From assembly GCF_933775445.1 (NCBI RefSeq), contig NC_065875.1:26473555-26537554 (forward strand): a stretch of 64,000 nucleotides of DNA. Reading direction: 5' to 3'. Positions 37,894 to 48,945 of the stretch are shown here, one piece after another (position 1 is the first letter of the stretch; the number at the start of each line of letters is the position of its first letter). The translations under genes and the position numbers were made by a program. The DNA comes from Argentina anserina. Its lineage: Eukaryota; Streptophyta; Magnoliopsida; Rosales; Rosaceae. The notes beneath the pieces were generated by a model. It was not told the origin of the DNA. It was given only the letters and a program-made list of their open reading frames with translations, and ran no database searches.

Positions 37894-38524
37894 TCCTTGA
37901 TCTCCTTCATATATGATGCAACCCTAACATTTTTTGTTCTTTGAAACTCGATGATCCCAACAACATCATGCAACAAAGTAATTACGAACTCTCGAAATGT
38001 CCAAATAATACAGGACAAGGTTAGGGCAAGTAAGACAAACATAAGAATGTAAAAACAGGCACTAATACAAACAATAAAAAATTGAAATGGGGAAGCTGCT
38101 CCACAAGCACTGCCTCATTGTCAATGAAGGTCATGTCATATTATGTGAGGGAAAAGCATTTTGGTGCGTAATATCCCCAACAGTGACGAAGAATGAACTC
38201 GACCTTTATTAGAATCATTGTGTAGGATCTTACATACATTTCCGTTTGAGATTATTCTGTTTTCTCTCTGTTACGATCGAAATATGTGTTATGCAATTCT
38301 AGCTTCTGCAATGGAATACATTTTATCTTTGATTTGGAAATTTGCCTTTGATTATTGCAAATGAGTTAGTAATTCTGAAAAAATCAGGTTGCCACACAGA
38401 GAATTGTATAAGTTGTCTTAATCTTATATAATAGAGGAGAACATAATGTATATGCATTATGCAATGACCTGATGGAAGTTGCAAATAAGTTTACACCTGA
38501 TTTAGTACACAGAATTGCAAGAAT
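37894..38524. other. Spacer between copies C and D
   Basis: No gene or repeat recognised. It contains the copy C promoter and copy D 3' flank. Confidence 0.5.
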
Positions 38525-39478
38525 TCATGACATGCTTTTGTGGCGATTCTTACAGTCATAGTAGTAAACAGTAAAAGTCACCCAAAACATAATCCTCTGC
38601 AAACAGTAGAGAATTATCTGAATGAAATGATATGCAGGTATACTGGAAAAAATCCACTCGAAGAGGACTTTGAATCCTGAGAGCACAGTAGTATGGAGAA
38701 TTATTAACACCAACCCTCTTAGTCTGTTTCCTCTTGTCAGCTCTGACGAGGTCGAATAGGCCCCAAAAGGTCCTCTGATATTGTCTTCTAAATTGGAAAC
38801 AATAACAGCTACATTTGTCAAGGCTGTGAACTCTAACCATTTGGCAACGGCCACAAATGGAACGAAGAATTGTAGGATGATCAAATACCGATTCGTCGGC
38901 CTTGCCTTCAACCAAAGTCTAAAACCTTCTAAGAAGATATAGGAAATCAGGGACAGAGAAAAGTATGTTACAATTGGCTCATGCCACCTAGTTCTGGTGA
39001 TCGACATCTGAACAAGATCTTGGAGACTCATTGACTTGCCAACACTACTAGTATAGATTATGGAAGCAGAGTAGATCGATGTGAGTGCAACGAGCAACTT
39101 AAGCATGTTGAAAAACCACGCATGGAGTAGTCGTAGTGTCCAATCTTGAATCCATGGTATAGAAGATGTCAGAGTGTTGGGGTGAGTAATGAGCTGCCTT
39201 AGCTCCAATGATGCCTCCATTAAGAAACCAGGCTGCCGAAAGTTATAAGGCGAGCTTGGTATGAACTTCATCATGCAGAAAAGGGGAATGGAAGTGATCA
39301 AAGTGAAGGTTACGAAATTGGGATTTCTCAAAGGGATTTTCACGGCTGATCCCATGATACCAATGGTGCCAAGAAACCATGGCTTGGTCTGCTCAAGCTC
39401 ATTCGGATTCTTCATTTCCGATAGTTGTGTTGGTACAAAGTTTGAATAATGTTGTGGGTTTGGTATGGTTTCCTCCAC
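38525..39478 (-). CDS. Membrane-array copy D: intact multipass membrane protein
   Basis: Intronless, 317 residues, starting MEETIPNPQHYSNFVPTQ. The N-terminal block IPLRNPNFVTFTLITSIPLF matches B and C. The middle carries VAKWLEFTALTNVAVIVSNLE and a SSELTRGNRLRG stretch typical of the array, and it ends IMFWVTFTVYYYDCKNRHKSMS. It is more diverged from B and C than they are from each other. About six membrane helices are predicted by eye. Function unknown. Confidence 0.8.
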   Translation of the reverse strand: MEETIPNPQHYSNFVPTQLSEMKNPNELEQTKPWFLGTIGIMGSAVKIPLRNPNFVTFTLITSIPLFCMMKFIPSSPYNFRQPGFLMEASLELRQLITHPNTLTSSIPWIQDWTLRLLHAWFFNMLKLLVALTSIYSASIIYTSSVGKSMSLQDLVQMSITRTRWHEPIVTYFSLSLISYIFLEGFRLWLKARPTNRYLIILQFFVPFVAVAKWLEFTALTNVAVIVSNLEDNIRGPFGAYSTSSELTRGNRLRGLVLIILHTTVLSGFKVLFEWIFSSIPAYHFIQIILYCLQRIMFWVTFTVYYYDCKNRHKSMS

Positions 39479-39907
39479 AATATATAATACAGATCGGAAT
39501 CATTGTAAATGGCTTCACATTTCATTTCAAACAAATGAACAATGCTAGAAATCTTGCTGGTTCTTTAATCTTTATCATTCTATTCATTTGACGTGATGAT
39601 CAAAACACAGCCTAAAATACAGTACTTATTCGTTGTTGGTTGTCGAAATGTCCAAAAAGCTAGAGGACAAGTAGACATGCAAGACATACAGAAGATTGAG
39701 AAGAAAGTAAGAGGCGCGAATACAAAGTTCTAACTAAACTTCAAATCATATGCATATTTTGTCATTTCTTCTCTGAAATTTGGGATATTCCACTAATATG
39801 TAGTAATAGAAAGCTCACATCTGATCATGAAACTGTAGCAACTTCGAAAAAATGGAAATTGAGCGCATTACACAATATTGCAATACAGAGAAACTCATCC
39901 CTATTTA
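39479..39907. other. Spacer between copies D and E
   Basis: No gene or repeat recognised. Confidence 0.5.
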
Positions 39908-40495
39908 TCATCCACTTTCAACAGCTCTCTTCTTAGCTTTCATCATTAACTTCCTCTCTAGTTCACGGTTCTTGCAATCGTGGAAGTAAATCGTGAAGGC
40001 GACCCATTTCACCACATTTCCCAAGCAGAACAAGCCAATCTGTGTCAAAATACCAACATTCCAAGTTCCTTTGCACCCAAAGTAGATGCAGGGGAACCTC
40101 AAACCAACTTCCCAAGCAAAGAAAACAAGCATCAGACGAACCCCTCTCCACTCATTACCAACTGTATAAGAAATCGCTAAAGCCATTGCCCTGGTTCCAT
40201 ATCTCCCCTCTAGAATTGAAATCACAACGCTCATGTTCAACGCGGCGGTCCATCCCAAGTACATTGTCACAAGTCTCACAATTCCCACAGAACACCACAT
40301 AATGACGAGCGTATCATAGAAAAATATGAGGACAACATAGTATGCTGCTGCTAACCACACCAATCGACATGATGACAGCATACACAATTACACAAATGTG
40401 ACCAATGTGCCTATGACTCTAGTTACATCAAAGGGCTTGTGAACCATTTCATTGAGTGTCAATGGTTGGGTTTGGATCTGGGAGGGAAACTGAGA
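39908..40495 (-). pseudogene. Membrane-array copy E: truncated multipass membrane gene
   Basis: A C-terminal open frame of about 159 residues (39908-40387) contains YLGWTAALNMSVVISILEG and ends KWVAFTIYFHDCKNRE plus a basic tail. Upstream an in-frame TAA (40388-40390) interrupts it; the frame then continues through PLTLNEMVHKPFDVTRVIG to a further stop near 40495. The conserved N-terminal block of the array is missing, and a Tourist-like MITE lies 100 bp further upstream. It is closest to copy A by its WNMSIVISSLE-like core. I read it as a truncated, dead copy, although the 159-residue frame could be expressed. Confidence 0.6.
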
Positions 40496-40598
40496 GACTC
40501 AGACAGCACAAATGTGAAAGGTCATCGTGTTGAAGATAACAATGTTTTGTGTTTGGGAGGGAGGAAACTACAAGGAAATGAACAAAAGAGTTGCCTAA

Positions 40599-41025
40599 GG
40601 GCATGTTTACTAAACATGAATGGGGGAGAATGGGATTAAGGATGAATGAGATTGAGTGAGAATGATTCTCTGACTCTCTGATTTTTTTGTTTACTTGATA
40701 TGTGAAATGAAAATGAAGTATGAATCATAACTCTGTCAATTACAATAATAGTCTCTTATAATTTTTTTTAAGTTGTAGGGTCTGACATGGATAAGTTGGA
40801 ATTTTAATAAAGTTGTAAGGGTAAAATAAGAAATAAATCTAATTCAGGGGTGAATTAAATTCAATACTTACCTCTCACCTCGAAATAAAAAATAATAATG
40901 AATCTTAATCCAACATTAGGCCCACATATATTTGATTCCCTCATAGTTTGATAAACAACATTTCAACTCGGAATGAGAATGACTCCCAAACTGATTATTC
41001 ACTTTCACCCAAAGTAAATGTGGCC
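40599..41025. mobile_element. Tourist-like (PIF/Harbinger-type) MITE
   Basis: Flanked by TAA on both sides (40596-40598 and 41026-41028), the 3-bp target duplication of PIF/Harbinger elements. Ends read inward GGGCATGTTTACT (left) and GGCCACATTTACT (right), with matching GAATG and TCATTCTCA text further in. It is 427 bp, AT-rich and non-coding, and sits upstream of array copy E. Confidence 0.75.
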
Positions 41026-41028
41026 TAA

Positions 41029-41673
41029 AAGTCTATGAAAACATGTCAGCTCAACATTAAAAAAATATTTTTCTTTCATTTTTCTATTTAAATTTATTAT
41101 ATTACAATGCATTTACTTATGTCATTAAATCTTGTAACAATCACAGTTGTATAGATGGAATCTAAAATTACAACATAAGGGAGAACACAGTGATAAACTT
41201 AAAAGCCACGAATGATCTCTATCTAACCAACAATAACAGTCGATGAGAACCTAAAAGATACAATTGTAATTTGGTATGAGCGTATGGTTGACATATGTCA
41301 TTTTCCCATATCGACCTAAAATAGAAATAAGATCCATTCAGAAAAGGAAGTACCGAAGTAGCATTGGAACAAGCCCAATTAAGAGGCCCAATATGACGGC
41401 TTGAGCAAGCCCAGTATATCCTTCGGGGATCACGTAAGGGTTTTGCTATTCAAATCCCTAAGCCCAAAGGTCAAAATCCGACAAAATTTTAATCCGGTAA
41501 TGATACTTGGTCACTCACTCACACTCTCTCGTAACATTTCACTGGCTTTGACTTCTCCCATTTACTGGAGGAAAGCAACTTTAGGTATAAACAGAAAATA
41601 GATTTGTAGTACAAGAAGTAAATATCTATGGACATCAGCTACACAGAGATTAGACTATCCGATCGATGTGGGA
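41029..41673. other. Spacer between copy E side and copy F
   Basis: No gene recognised; AT-rich. Confidence 0.5.
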
Positions 41674-42540
41674 TCATTCTTCATTGGCAGCAACCAACTC
41701 CCAGCTTTGACGATTCTTGCAATCATGATAATATACGGTGCAAGCAACCCAATTCATAATTGTTCCCAAACAGAACAATCCACTGTCGACAAAATCATAT
41801 GCAACTCCCATAGTAAACCTCCACCTCTTCAATTCCATTACCAAGCAACGCCAACCGAAATAGAGAAGCATCAGAGCAAACCCTTTGATTCTGTTACCTT
41901 TCCTCAACTCTGATGAGGCCAGAAGGTCATCGAAGTATAACTTGTCCTCCTCCAAAACTGAAACAACAAGAGCCAATTGCCACCATGCGCTACACTCGTC
42001 GCGCACGAAAGAGATCCCAAGCAGAGTGAGGAAATGCAGAGGGGGCGCCCATTCATTTCTTAATGAGCTGAAAGGACCAGACTTACCATAGAGGAGAACA
42101 GCATCCAAAGACAGCTTTGAGAACCAGGACATGATAATGTATGCAAATATACAACTGTGCCACCTTTTTCTGATGATGGAGTTTCCCAGAAGATCTCGGA
42201 GACCTATTGACCTCCCAGCTCCGCCCTTGTATATTGTTGAAGCACAATCAATGACTGTAACGGTAGCCAGGAATGTGGTCAGTGCAGATAGGTTAACTAG
42301 GGGAACAGACATGAGCATATTGGAGTGGGAATTAGGCTGTTCTAGTTGAACAAATGCGTCTCTGATTTCACTTGGCACGAATGACAACTTTGGTAGTATC
42401 AATATGCAAAACATAGGAAGGGAAGTGATGAATGTAAAGGCAATGAAACTTGGATTGATAAAAGGGATTTGTACGGCTGCTCGGATTATACCAAAGATAC
42501 CGAGAAACCTAGGCTTCTTCTCCGCCCTCGAGTGCTCCAT
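41674..42540 (-). CDS. Membrane-array copy F: intact multipass membrane protein
   Basis: Intronless, 288 residues, starting MEHSRAEKKPRFLGIFGIIR. N-terminal INPSFIAFTFITSLPMFCI corresponds to the RNPNFITFTLITS block of B-D. The signature region reads SAWWQLALVVSVLEE, then ASSELRKGNRIKGFALMLLY, and the C-terminus ends IMNWVACTVYYHDCKNRQ plus an acidic tail. It is the closest relative of the broken copy G. Function unknown; predicted to be a membrane protein with about six helices. Confidence 0.8.
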   Translation of the reverse strand: MEHSRAEKKPRFLGIFGIIRAAVQIPFINPSFIAFTFITSLPMFCILILPKLSFVPSEIRDAFVQLEQPNSHSNMLMSVPLVNLSALTTFLATVTVIDCASTIYKGGAGRSIGLRDLLGNSIIRKRWHSCIFAYIIMSWFSKLSLDAVLLYGKSGPFSSLRNEWAPPLHFLTLLGISFVRDECSAWWQLALVVSVLEEDKLYFDDLLASSELRKGNRIKGFALMLLYFGWRCLVMELKRWRFTMGVAYDFVDSGLFCLGTIMNWVACTVYYHDCKNRQSWELVAANEE

Positions 42541-42963
42541 TTTGGTTATATTCTCTTTGAATCTGTGGTTGAATCTACTACTCCTTCCTCCTTCCTCCCT
42601 TTATGTGTGTATCATAATGTATGTATGAAGACTTTCACCATTATTGTAATGGAAATGGTACCAGTCCAGCTTGGTTCTCATCTTCTTTGTGTATTATATC
42701 AATTATGTCCGATCATTCAAACATTTGACTTCAATTAAACATGATTTGATCCCCAAGTTGATTATCAAATTGAGGCATCTAATTATCTAAATAAAAAACT
42801 ACCCACCAGATACACATGCTACGTACAACAATTGAACCAAAACAGATTGAAATAAATTTGAGCAAAGGAAACACATTGCTGGTTAACAGAATGTAGCTTC
42901 CCTGTGAATTAATCTTGATCTCCATAAGTAAACATCTAAGGACATCAGTTATCCGATGTGGAA
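42541..42963. other. Spacer between copies F and G
   Basis: Copy F promoter and copy G 3' flank. No further feature recognised. Confidence 0.5.
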
Positions 42964-43191
42964 TTAATCTTCTTTGGCAATAACCTCCTCCTGTCTTTGG
43001 CGATTCTTGCAATCATGGTAATAAATCGTGCAAGCAACCCAATTCATAAAATGTCCCAAACAGAACAAGCCTCTGTCAACAAAAGTATATACAATTCCAC
43101 TAGAAAACCTGCATTTCTCCAACTCCAAGAGGTTAGGCAAGGAATGCCAACCAAAATAGAGAAGCATCAAAACGAAACCTGTGTAACTTGC

Positions 43192-43335
43192 TGTAAGTGG
43201 AATATAGTAGGTGTGAGTATGAGTGGAATGTAGTAGGTATAGTGGAGATAGTGGAGTGAGTAGGTGGATGAATTAGCCTATATATACCCTTGTCATCTGT
43301 ATATGAATATCAATTCAAACTCAAGCAATTCAACT
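43192..43335 (+). repeat. 5' LTR of the Copia element
   Basis: 144 bp, starts TGTAAGTGGAAT and ends CAATTCAACT. It contains a TATATATA promoter-like box near 43279-43286 and an internal direct repeat of AGTGGAATGTAGTAGGT-like text. Confidence 0.95.
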
Positions 43336-43347
43336 TGGTATCAGAGC
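43336..43347 (+). other. Primer-binding site
   Basis: TGGTATCAGAGC immediately follows the 5' LTR and is complementary to the 3' end of plant initiator tRNA-Met, the usual Copia primer. Confidence 0.93.
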
Positions 43348-43896
43348 ATTGAGCTCTGTTTTTTTCTGGGATTTTTTCTCGTTTTTTCTTCCGGTCGGAT
43401 TCTGTGGGTTCTGCCTCCATCTTCCGGTCGGGTTCCACCTACTGCCCTCCGACGCTCTTCCCATCCGGCTCCCTCACGAGTCTCCCTCCGACGCCGGGCA
43501 AACCCGACGATCTCCGGTGATCTTCGACGACCTCCGGTTCGCACTCGACCCGAAGTAGTCTCTCCGCTCTTCGCCGCTCCTCGCCGGACGTCCGTCCTCA
43601 GTCGCCGCTGCTCGCCGAAGCATTTCCCCGATCGATCTCTCTACACCGACCCGGTTAGAGCTCGCCCCGGCCCGGCCCAAAAACCGCCCCGACCGACCCG
43701 GCCCGCTCTAGATCCGACCCGGTCCACGACCCGGTCAACAGATTCGAACCGGTCCTCCAACCCGACCCGGTCCACCGACCCGACCCGGTTCGCCAGATTC
43801 TGTCAGTGCATACTCACCGTCAGTGCAAATACACCGACGCCAGATTGTTCTCAATTTTTTGTTTTGTTTGCTATCTTAATACCTTGTTTCTTTTCA

Positions 43897-46800
43897 ATGG
43901 GTTCTGGACACGAAACTGAGGGTTCTCAGCTCCCGACCTTCGAAGTATCTGTCAAAAGTTCTGATAGTGGATCATTTGGGGGCACCAAACTCAACGGGAC
44001 CAATTTCCGTAAATGGAAACGACTCATGACTGCTCCTCTTCGAGGCATGCACAAGATGGGACATGTAACCGGCATCACTAAGGCCCCTAGTCCTGAGGAT
44101 ATTGTTGCCTACAACAAATGGGACGACGACGACGGTCTTGTCATGTCCATCTTATGGAAAGCTATGAATGATGAGATAGTTGATCTGGTGGAGGCATGTG
44201 CCACCGCACAGGCAATATGGGAGACACTAACTAGCTTATTTACTAATGACTCTGATTTCATACAGGTTCATGAGTTAATGTGCACAGCTTTGGCCATACA
44301 CCAGGATGGGCAACCGGTGGCGCACTATTTCACCAAACTAAAGAATATTTGGGCTGAGATTGATGTGAAACGTCCTTGCATGATTCAAAATCAAGAGGAT
44401 ATCGTTTGGTACCAAAAGGAGAAGGAGCTTGAACGAGTTCACCATTTTCTGAAAGGTCTTGATGCAAAGCATACCAGTGCGAAAGGCGAATTGCTCTGAA
44501 TGACCGAACCACCTAGCCTACTCACCGCTTTCACCTATATCCAAAAGGATGAGTCTCAGCAAGAGAGTATTCCTCCGGCACCGGCTATCATTTCCAGCCT
44601 TACTGTTCATGCTCGATCTCCGGCACCACCCCTTCCGCAAGCAACTTCCGCTCCCCTTCATCGACAAGGACCACCACCAGGTTTCGGGAGTCAGCCCCAC
44701 CCTCCTTGCTCTTATTGCCATGACACCAACCATGCTCGTGCGACCTGTTGGAAATTATATCCACATCTTAGGCCCAAAAGGCCTAATTATCGTCCCCAGG
44801 CAAAAGCAACAGCAGCTCTTCACTTAGTTCCGGAACCCGATATCTATGGTGTGGTTGGGCAGGATCATCATACTGCTGGAGGAGCACCTACCGCATCCAT
44901 CGTTGGCCGTGGTCAAATTGGTATGGCCTTCAATATTTCTCACTTTTTTAGTTCTGATACCTGGATTATTGATTCTGGTGCATCTGATCATATGACTTAT
45001 GTCAAATCTTATTTTACCGTATTATCCCCTCCACCCGTACCCTGTGTTACTAATGCTAATGGTGAGGCATTCCTCGTATTAGGGACAGGGTCTGTTTGTA
45101 TTACTCCCACCATAGAGCTTCACAATGTACTCTATGTTCCTGCTTTATCTCATCATTTGATCTCTGTTCCCCAATTGAATGCTGACGCTCAGTGCTCTGT
45201 GACCTTTTTCCCTATGTATGTGATCTTTCAGGATCTTCTCACCAGACGGGTAATTGGTCGGGGGTATCTGAGGGGCCGGTTGTTTCATCTGGATCTGACA
45301 TACGCAGGGGAAAAACCAGGGGGACCGTCTCAGACCGCTTTACTCTCCACTTCTGACAAGCTAAGTGAAGTTTGGTTATGGCATCGTCGCTTAGGGCATC
45401 CATCCTTTAGTGTTATGAAAAAATCCATGCCTACTTTATTTATTAATGTGGACGAGTCTTGTTTATGTTGTGAGACATGTGTTTTGGGCAAGAGTCGTCG
45501 ATCTACTTATTCCCCTAGTACTTCTACTAAAAGTTTTCTTCCTTTTGAATTAATCAATTCTGATGTTTGGGGACCCTCGAAAGAGTCAACTATATCAGGA
45601 ATGCGATATTTTGTGTCATTTATTGATGATTGCACACGTCTCTCATGGATTGTTCTTCTTAAAAATAAAAATGAGGTTTTTCTAGCTTTTCGTGCCTTCT
45701 ATACCTCTGTCCAAACACAATATAATGCCACCATTCGCATTCTTCGGTCTGATAATGGGGGGAATATGTGAATCATGTCTTTCAGGAGTTCTTTAACACA
45801 CATGGAATTGTTCATCAAACAACGTGTCCTTACACACCTGAGCAAAATGGGGTTTCTGAAAGAAAAAATCGTCATTTACTTGAAATGGCTAGGTGTATTC
45901 TCTTTAGTGCCCACATGCCTAAATACCTTTGGGGTGATGTTGTCCTTACTTCCGCCCACCTTATTAATCGTCTTTCATCTCGTGTCCTTCAAGGGAAAGT
46001 TCCCTATGAGGTGCTTGCATCTCATGTCTCCTTACCCTCTTTTTATAATCTTCATGCCCGTGTTTTCGGTTGTGTTGCTTTTGTTCATCTTCTACAACAT
46101 CAGCGTTCTAAGTTGGATGCCCGGGCAATTAAATGTGTGTTTGTTGGGTACGGAGGACATCAGAAAGGATACCGGTGCTATCATCCCCCTACTCGGAAGT
46201 ACTATGTCACTATGGATGTTACCTTTTTTGAGGATATGAGTTATTTTTCCTCTTCTGATACTACTCTTCAGGGGGAGAATTCATATTTTGAAGAGTTATA
46301 TCATGGAAAGGGGGAGACAAGTGAGTCAGTCGATGTGGTAACAGGTCCCGTTGAGATTACCAAAGTATCAGCCACGCAGGCGCCACCAGAGATTGTCACT
46401 CAATCGATTGAGACACCAGAAGCTGACAACACAACTGCCAATGCTCTCGTGTCTCCCGTATCACTGTTTATACCCCTGACCAATGCTCTCTTGGTACAGA
46501 AGATCACTCATCTGAGGTTAGTCATTCTATTAGGGATACTAGTAGACAATATGTTTTGCCAAATAGGTCTACTCGGGGACAACCAACAAAAAAATATGAG
46601 CCTACCCTTCAGACTAAAGCCAAGTATCCAGTGGCAAATTTTATATCTACCAAAAGATTATCTAAGTCATATGAGTCATTTGTGAATCAAATATCTACTG
46701 TATCAGTACCTAACAAAGTGCAGGATGCATTGGGAGATCCAAAATGGAGGAAAGCAATGGAGGAAGAGATGGAAGCATTACAAAAGAACAATACTTGGGA

Positions 46801-48247
46801 GCTTGTACCTCCACCATATGGCAAGAAAACTGTAGGATGTCGTTGGGTGTTTACAGTAAAACATAATCCAGATGGGTCAGTCAGCCGGTATAAAGCACGC
46901 CTAGTAGTGAAGGGGTACACCCAGACATATGGCATAGACTATGATGAGACATTTGCACCTGTGGCAAAGATGAACACTATCCGGGTATTGCTCTCTGTCG
47001 CTGCTAACTTGAACTGGCCACTTAGGCAGTTTGATGTCAAGAATGCATTCTTTCATGGAGAACTAACAGAGGAAGTATACATGGATCTTCCGCCTGGATA
47101 TGTGGCCACCTCCCCAAGTAACTCCGTATGCAGATTGAGAAAGTCTTTGTATGGTCTTAAACAGTCACCTCGTGCTTGGTTCGGAAGATTCTCACAATTC
47201 ATGAGGAAACTTGGCTACAGACAAAGTAATTCAGACCACACGTTATTTCTCAAACATCAACAAAGGAAGGTAACAGCCCTAATTATATATGTTGATGATA
47301 TGGTAGTTACTGGGAATGATACTGTTGAGGTGGATAGATTACAGAAACAGCTTGCCACAGAGTTTGAGATGAAGGACCTAGGTACACCCAAGTACTTCTT
47401 AGGCATTGAAGTAGCCCGGGGAAGCAAAGGTATATATCTGTGTCAAAGGAAGTACATCCTTGATCTACTAACAGAGACAGGTATGTTGGACTGCACTCCC
47501 ATTGATACTCCTATTGAGCAGAACCACCGGTTAGCAGAGTATCCAGATCAAGTCCCTACTGACAAACCGCGTTATCAGAGGCTAGTCGGGCGCCTGATTT
47601 ATCTATCACATACCAAACCAGATGTTGCGTATGCAGTAAGTGTAGTAAGTCAGTTCATGCATAACCCCAGTGAGGACCACATGGATGCTGTTGTAAGGAT
47701 CTTGAGGTACTTGAAGTCAGCCCCAGGGAGAGGAGTAATATTTTCTAATCACAACAATATCGTTGATGTTTGTGGCTTCACAGATGTAGATTGGGCTGGA
47801 AATATTACAGATCGGAGGTCAACATCAGGGTATTTTACATTTTTTGGAGGTAACCTTGTTACGTGGAGGAGTAAGAAACAAAATGTGGTAGCTCGATCTA
47901 GTGCTGAAGCAGAATACAGAGGTATGGCTCAGGGAGTGTGCGAGTTGTTGTGGATTAGGAATTTGCTACAAGATTTGGGTGTTAAACCTAAGAGTATTAT
48001 ACAACTGTACTGTGACAACAAGGCAGCTATTAATATTTCACAGAATCCTGTGCAACATGATCGTACAAAACATGTAGAGGTTGATCGTCACTTTATAAAA
48101 GAGAAGCTAGACGCTGAGATCATTTGCTTTCCGTTTGTTCCTACAGAAGAACAACTTGCAGATATACTCACCAAAGGAGTGTCCAAGAATGTTTTTTATG
48201 ACTCACTTTGCAAGTTGGGCATGGTTGATGTGTATGCGCCAACTTGA
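43897..48247 (+). pseudogene. Copia gag-pol, interrupted
   Basis: Begins MGSGHETEGSQ at 43897, after a GC-rich untranslated leader. Gag runs to a TGA at 44497-44499; the same frame resumes at once. A CCHC-like knuckle (CSYCHDTNHARATC) follows, then the protease motif IIDSGASDHM near 44965. Integrase has an HHCC finger (HRRLGHPS ... CETC, about 45380-45480) and the core around 45600-46100. A one-base loss in a G run near 45760 shifts the frame, and a second shift occurs between about 46440 and 46480. RT then reads intact from about 46480 to 48247, with YVDDM at 47288-47302, followed by RNase H (ARSSAEAEYRGM). The lesions are only described; no repaired version is given. Confidence 0.93.
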
Positions 48248-48254
48248 GGGGGAG

Positions 48255-48398
48255 TGTAAGTGGAATGTAGTAGGTGTGAGTATGAGTGGAATGTAGTAGG
48301 TATAGTGGAGATAGTGGAGTGAGTAGGTGGATGAAATAGCCTATATATACCCTTGTAATCTGTATATGAATATCAATTCAAACTCAAGCAATTCAACT
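48255..48398 (+). repeat. 3' LTR of the Copia element
   Basis: 144 bp, matching the 5' LTR at 141 positions and preceded by the purine tract ending at 48254. Confidence 0.95.
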
Positions 48399-48945
48399 CT
48401 TGCTGCTTTTCTCAACTTCGCTGATGTAAAAAACCCATCAAACTGAAACTTGACCTCCTCCAAAACAGAAACAACAAGAGCCACTTGCCACCAAGCACAC
48501 TCGTCGCGCACGAAAGATAATCCAACCTGAGGAAGAAATGTACAGGCGGCGCCCACTCATTTCTCAATGAGCTCGACGGACCTGCAGTGCCATAAAGAAG
48601 AACAGCATCCAAATACATCCTTGACATCATGTACATGGTTATGTATACGAAGTTACGAACATAGAATTATCCCACCTATTTCTGAACGAGTTTCGTAATA
48701 GATCTCGGACACCAATTTGTCTCCCGGCTTCGCTCTTATATATGGTCGAAGCAGAATCAATAACTGTGACTGTCGCCAAGGTGATCACTCTAGAAAGTTG
48801 AACAATGCTAACTCTAAGAATGCCATCTAGAAGCCATGCGGTAATAGATATGAGTTTGTTGGAGTGGGAACTTAGCTGATTCTGCTCTGATTATACCAAA
48901 GATGCCAAGAAGCCTAAGTTTCTGCTTCTCTCTCGAGTTCTCCAT

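Larger units (their letters stand above)
43192..48398 (+). mobile_element. Ty1/Copia LTR retrotransposon, 5.2 kb, defective
   Basis: Complete structure: 144-bp LTRs at both ends, a perfect 5-bp target duplication CTTGC (43187-43191 and 48399-48403), a primer-binding site TGGTATCAGAGC directly after the 5' LTR, a GAGGGGGAG polypurine tract directly before the 3' LTR, and gag-protease-integrase-RT-RNase H order (Copia). The LTRs differ at 3 of 144 positions (2.1 percent), a recent insertion. LTR ends are TG...CT, not TG...CA. The coding region is broken by a stop and two frameshifts, so it cannot encode its own full polyprotein. Confidence 0.97.
42964..48945 (-). pseudogene. Membrane-array copy G: decayed and split by a Copia element
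   Basis: The C-terminal part (42964-43186) reads YTGFVLMLLYFGW and ends FMNWVACTIYYHDCKNRQ, close to copy F. The N-terminal part (48404-48945) starts MENSREKQKLRLLGIFGIIR, nearly as F, but loses the first membrane block by deletion and then needs several frame changes to follow F. The two halves join across the Copia insertion at LRKAA-SYTGF, which aligns with F's LRKGNRIKGF. The insertion therefore lies within the coding region, and the gene carries other lesions besides. Confidence 0.8.
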
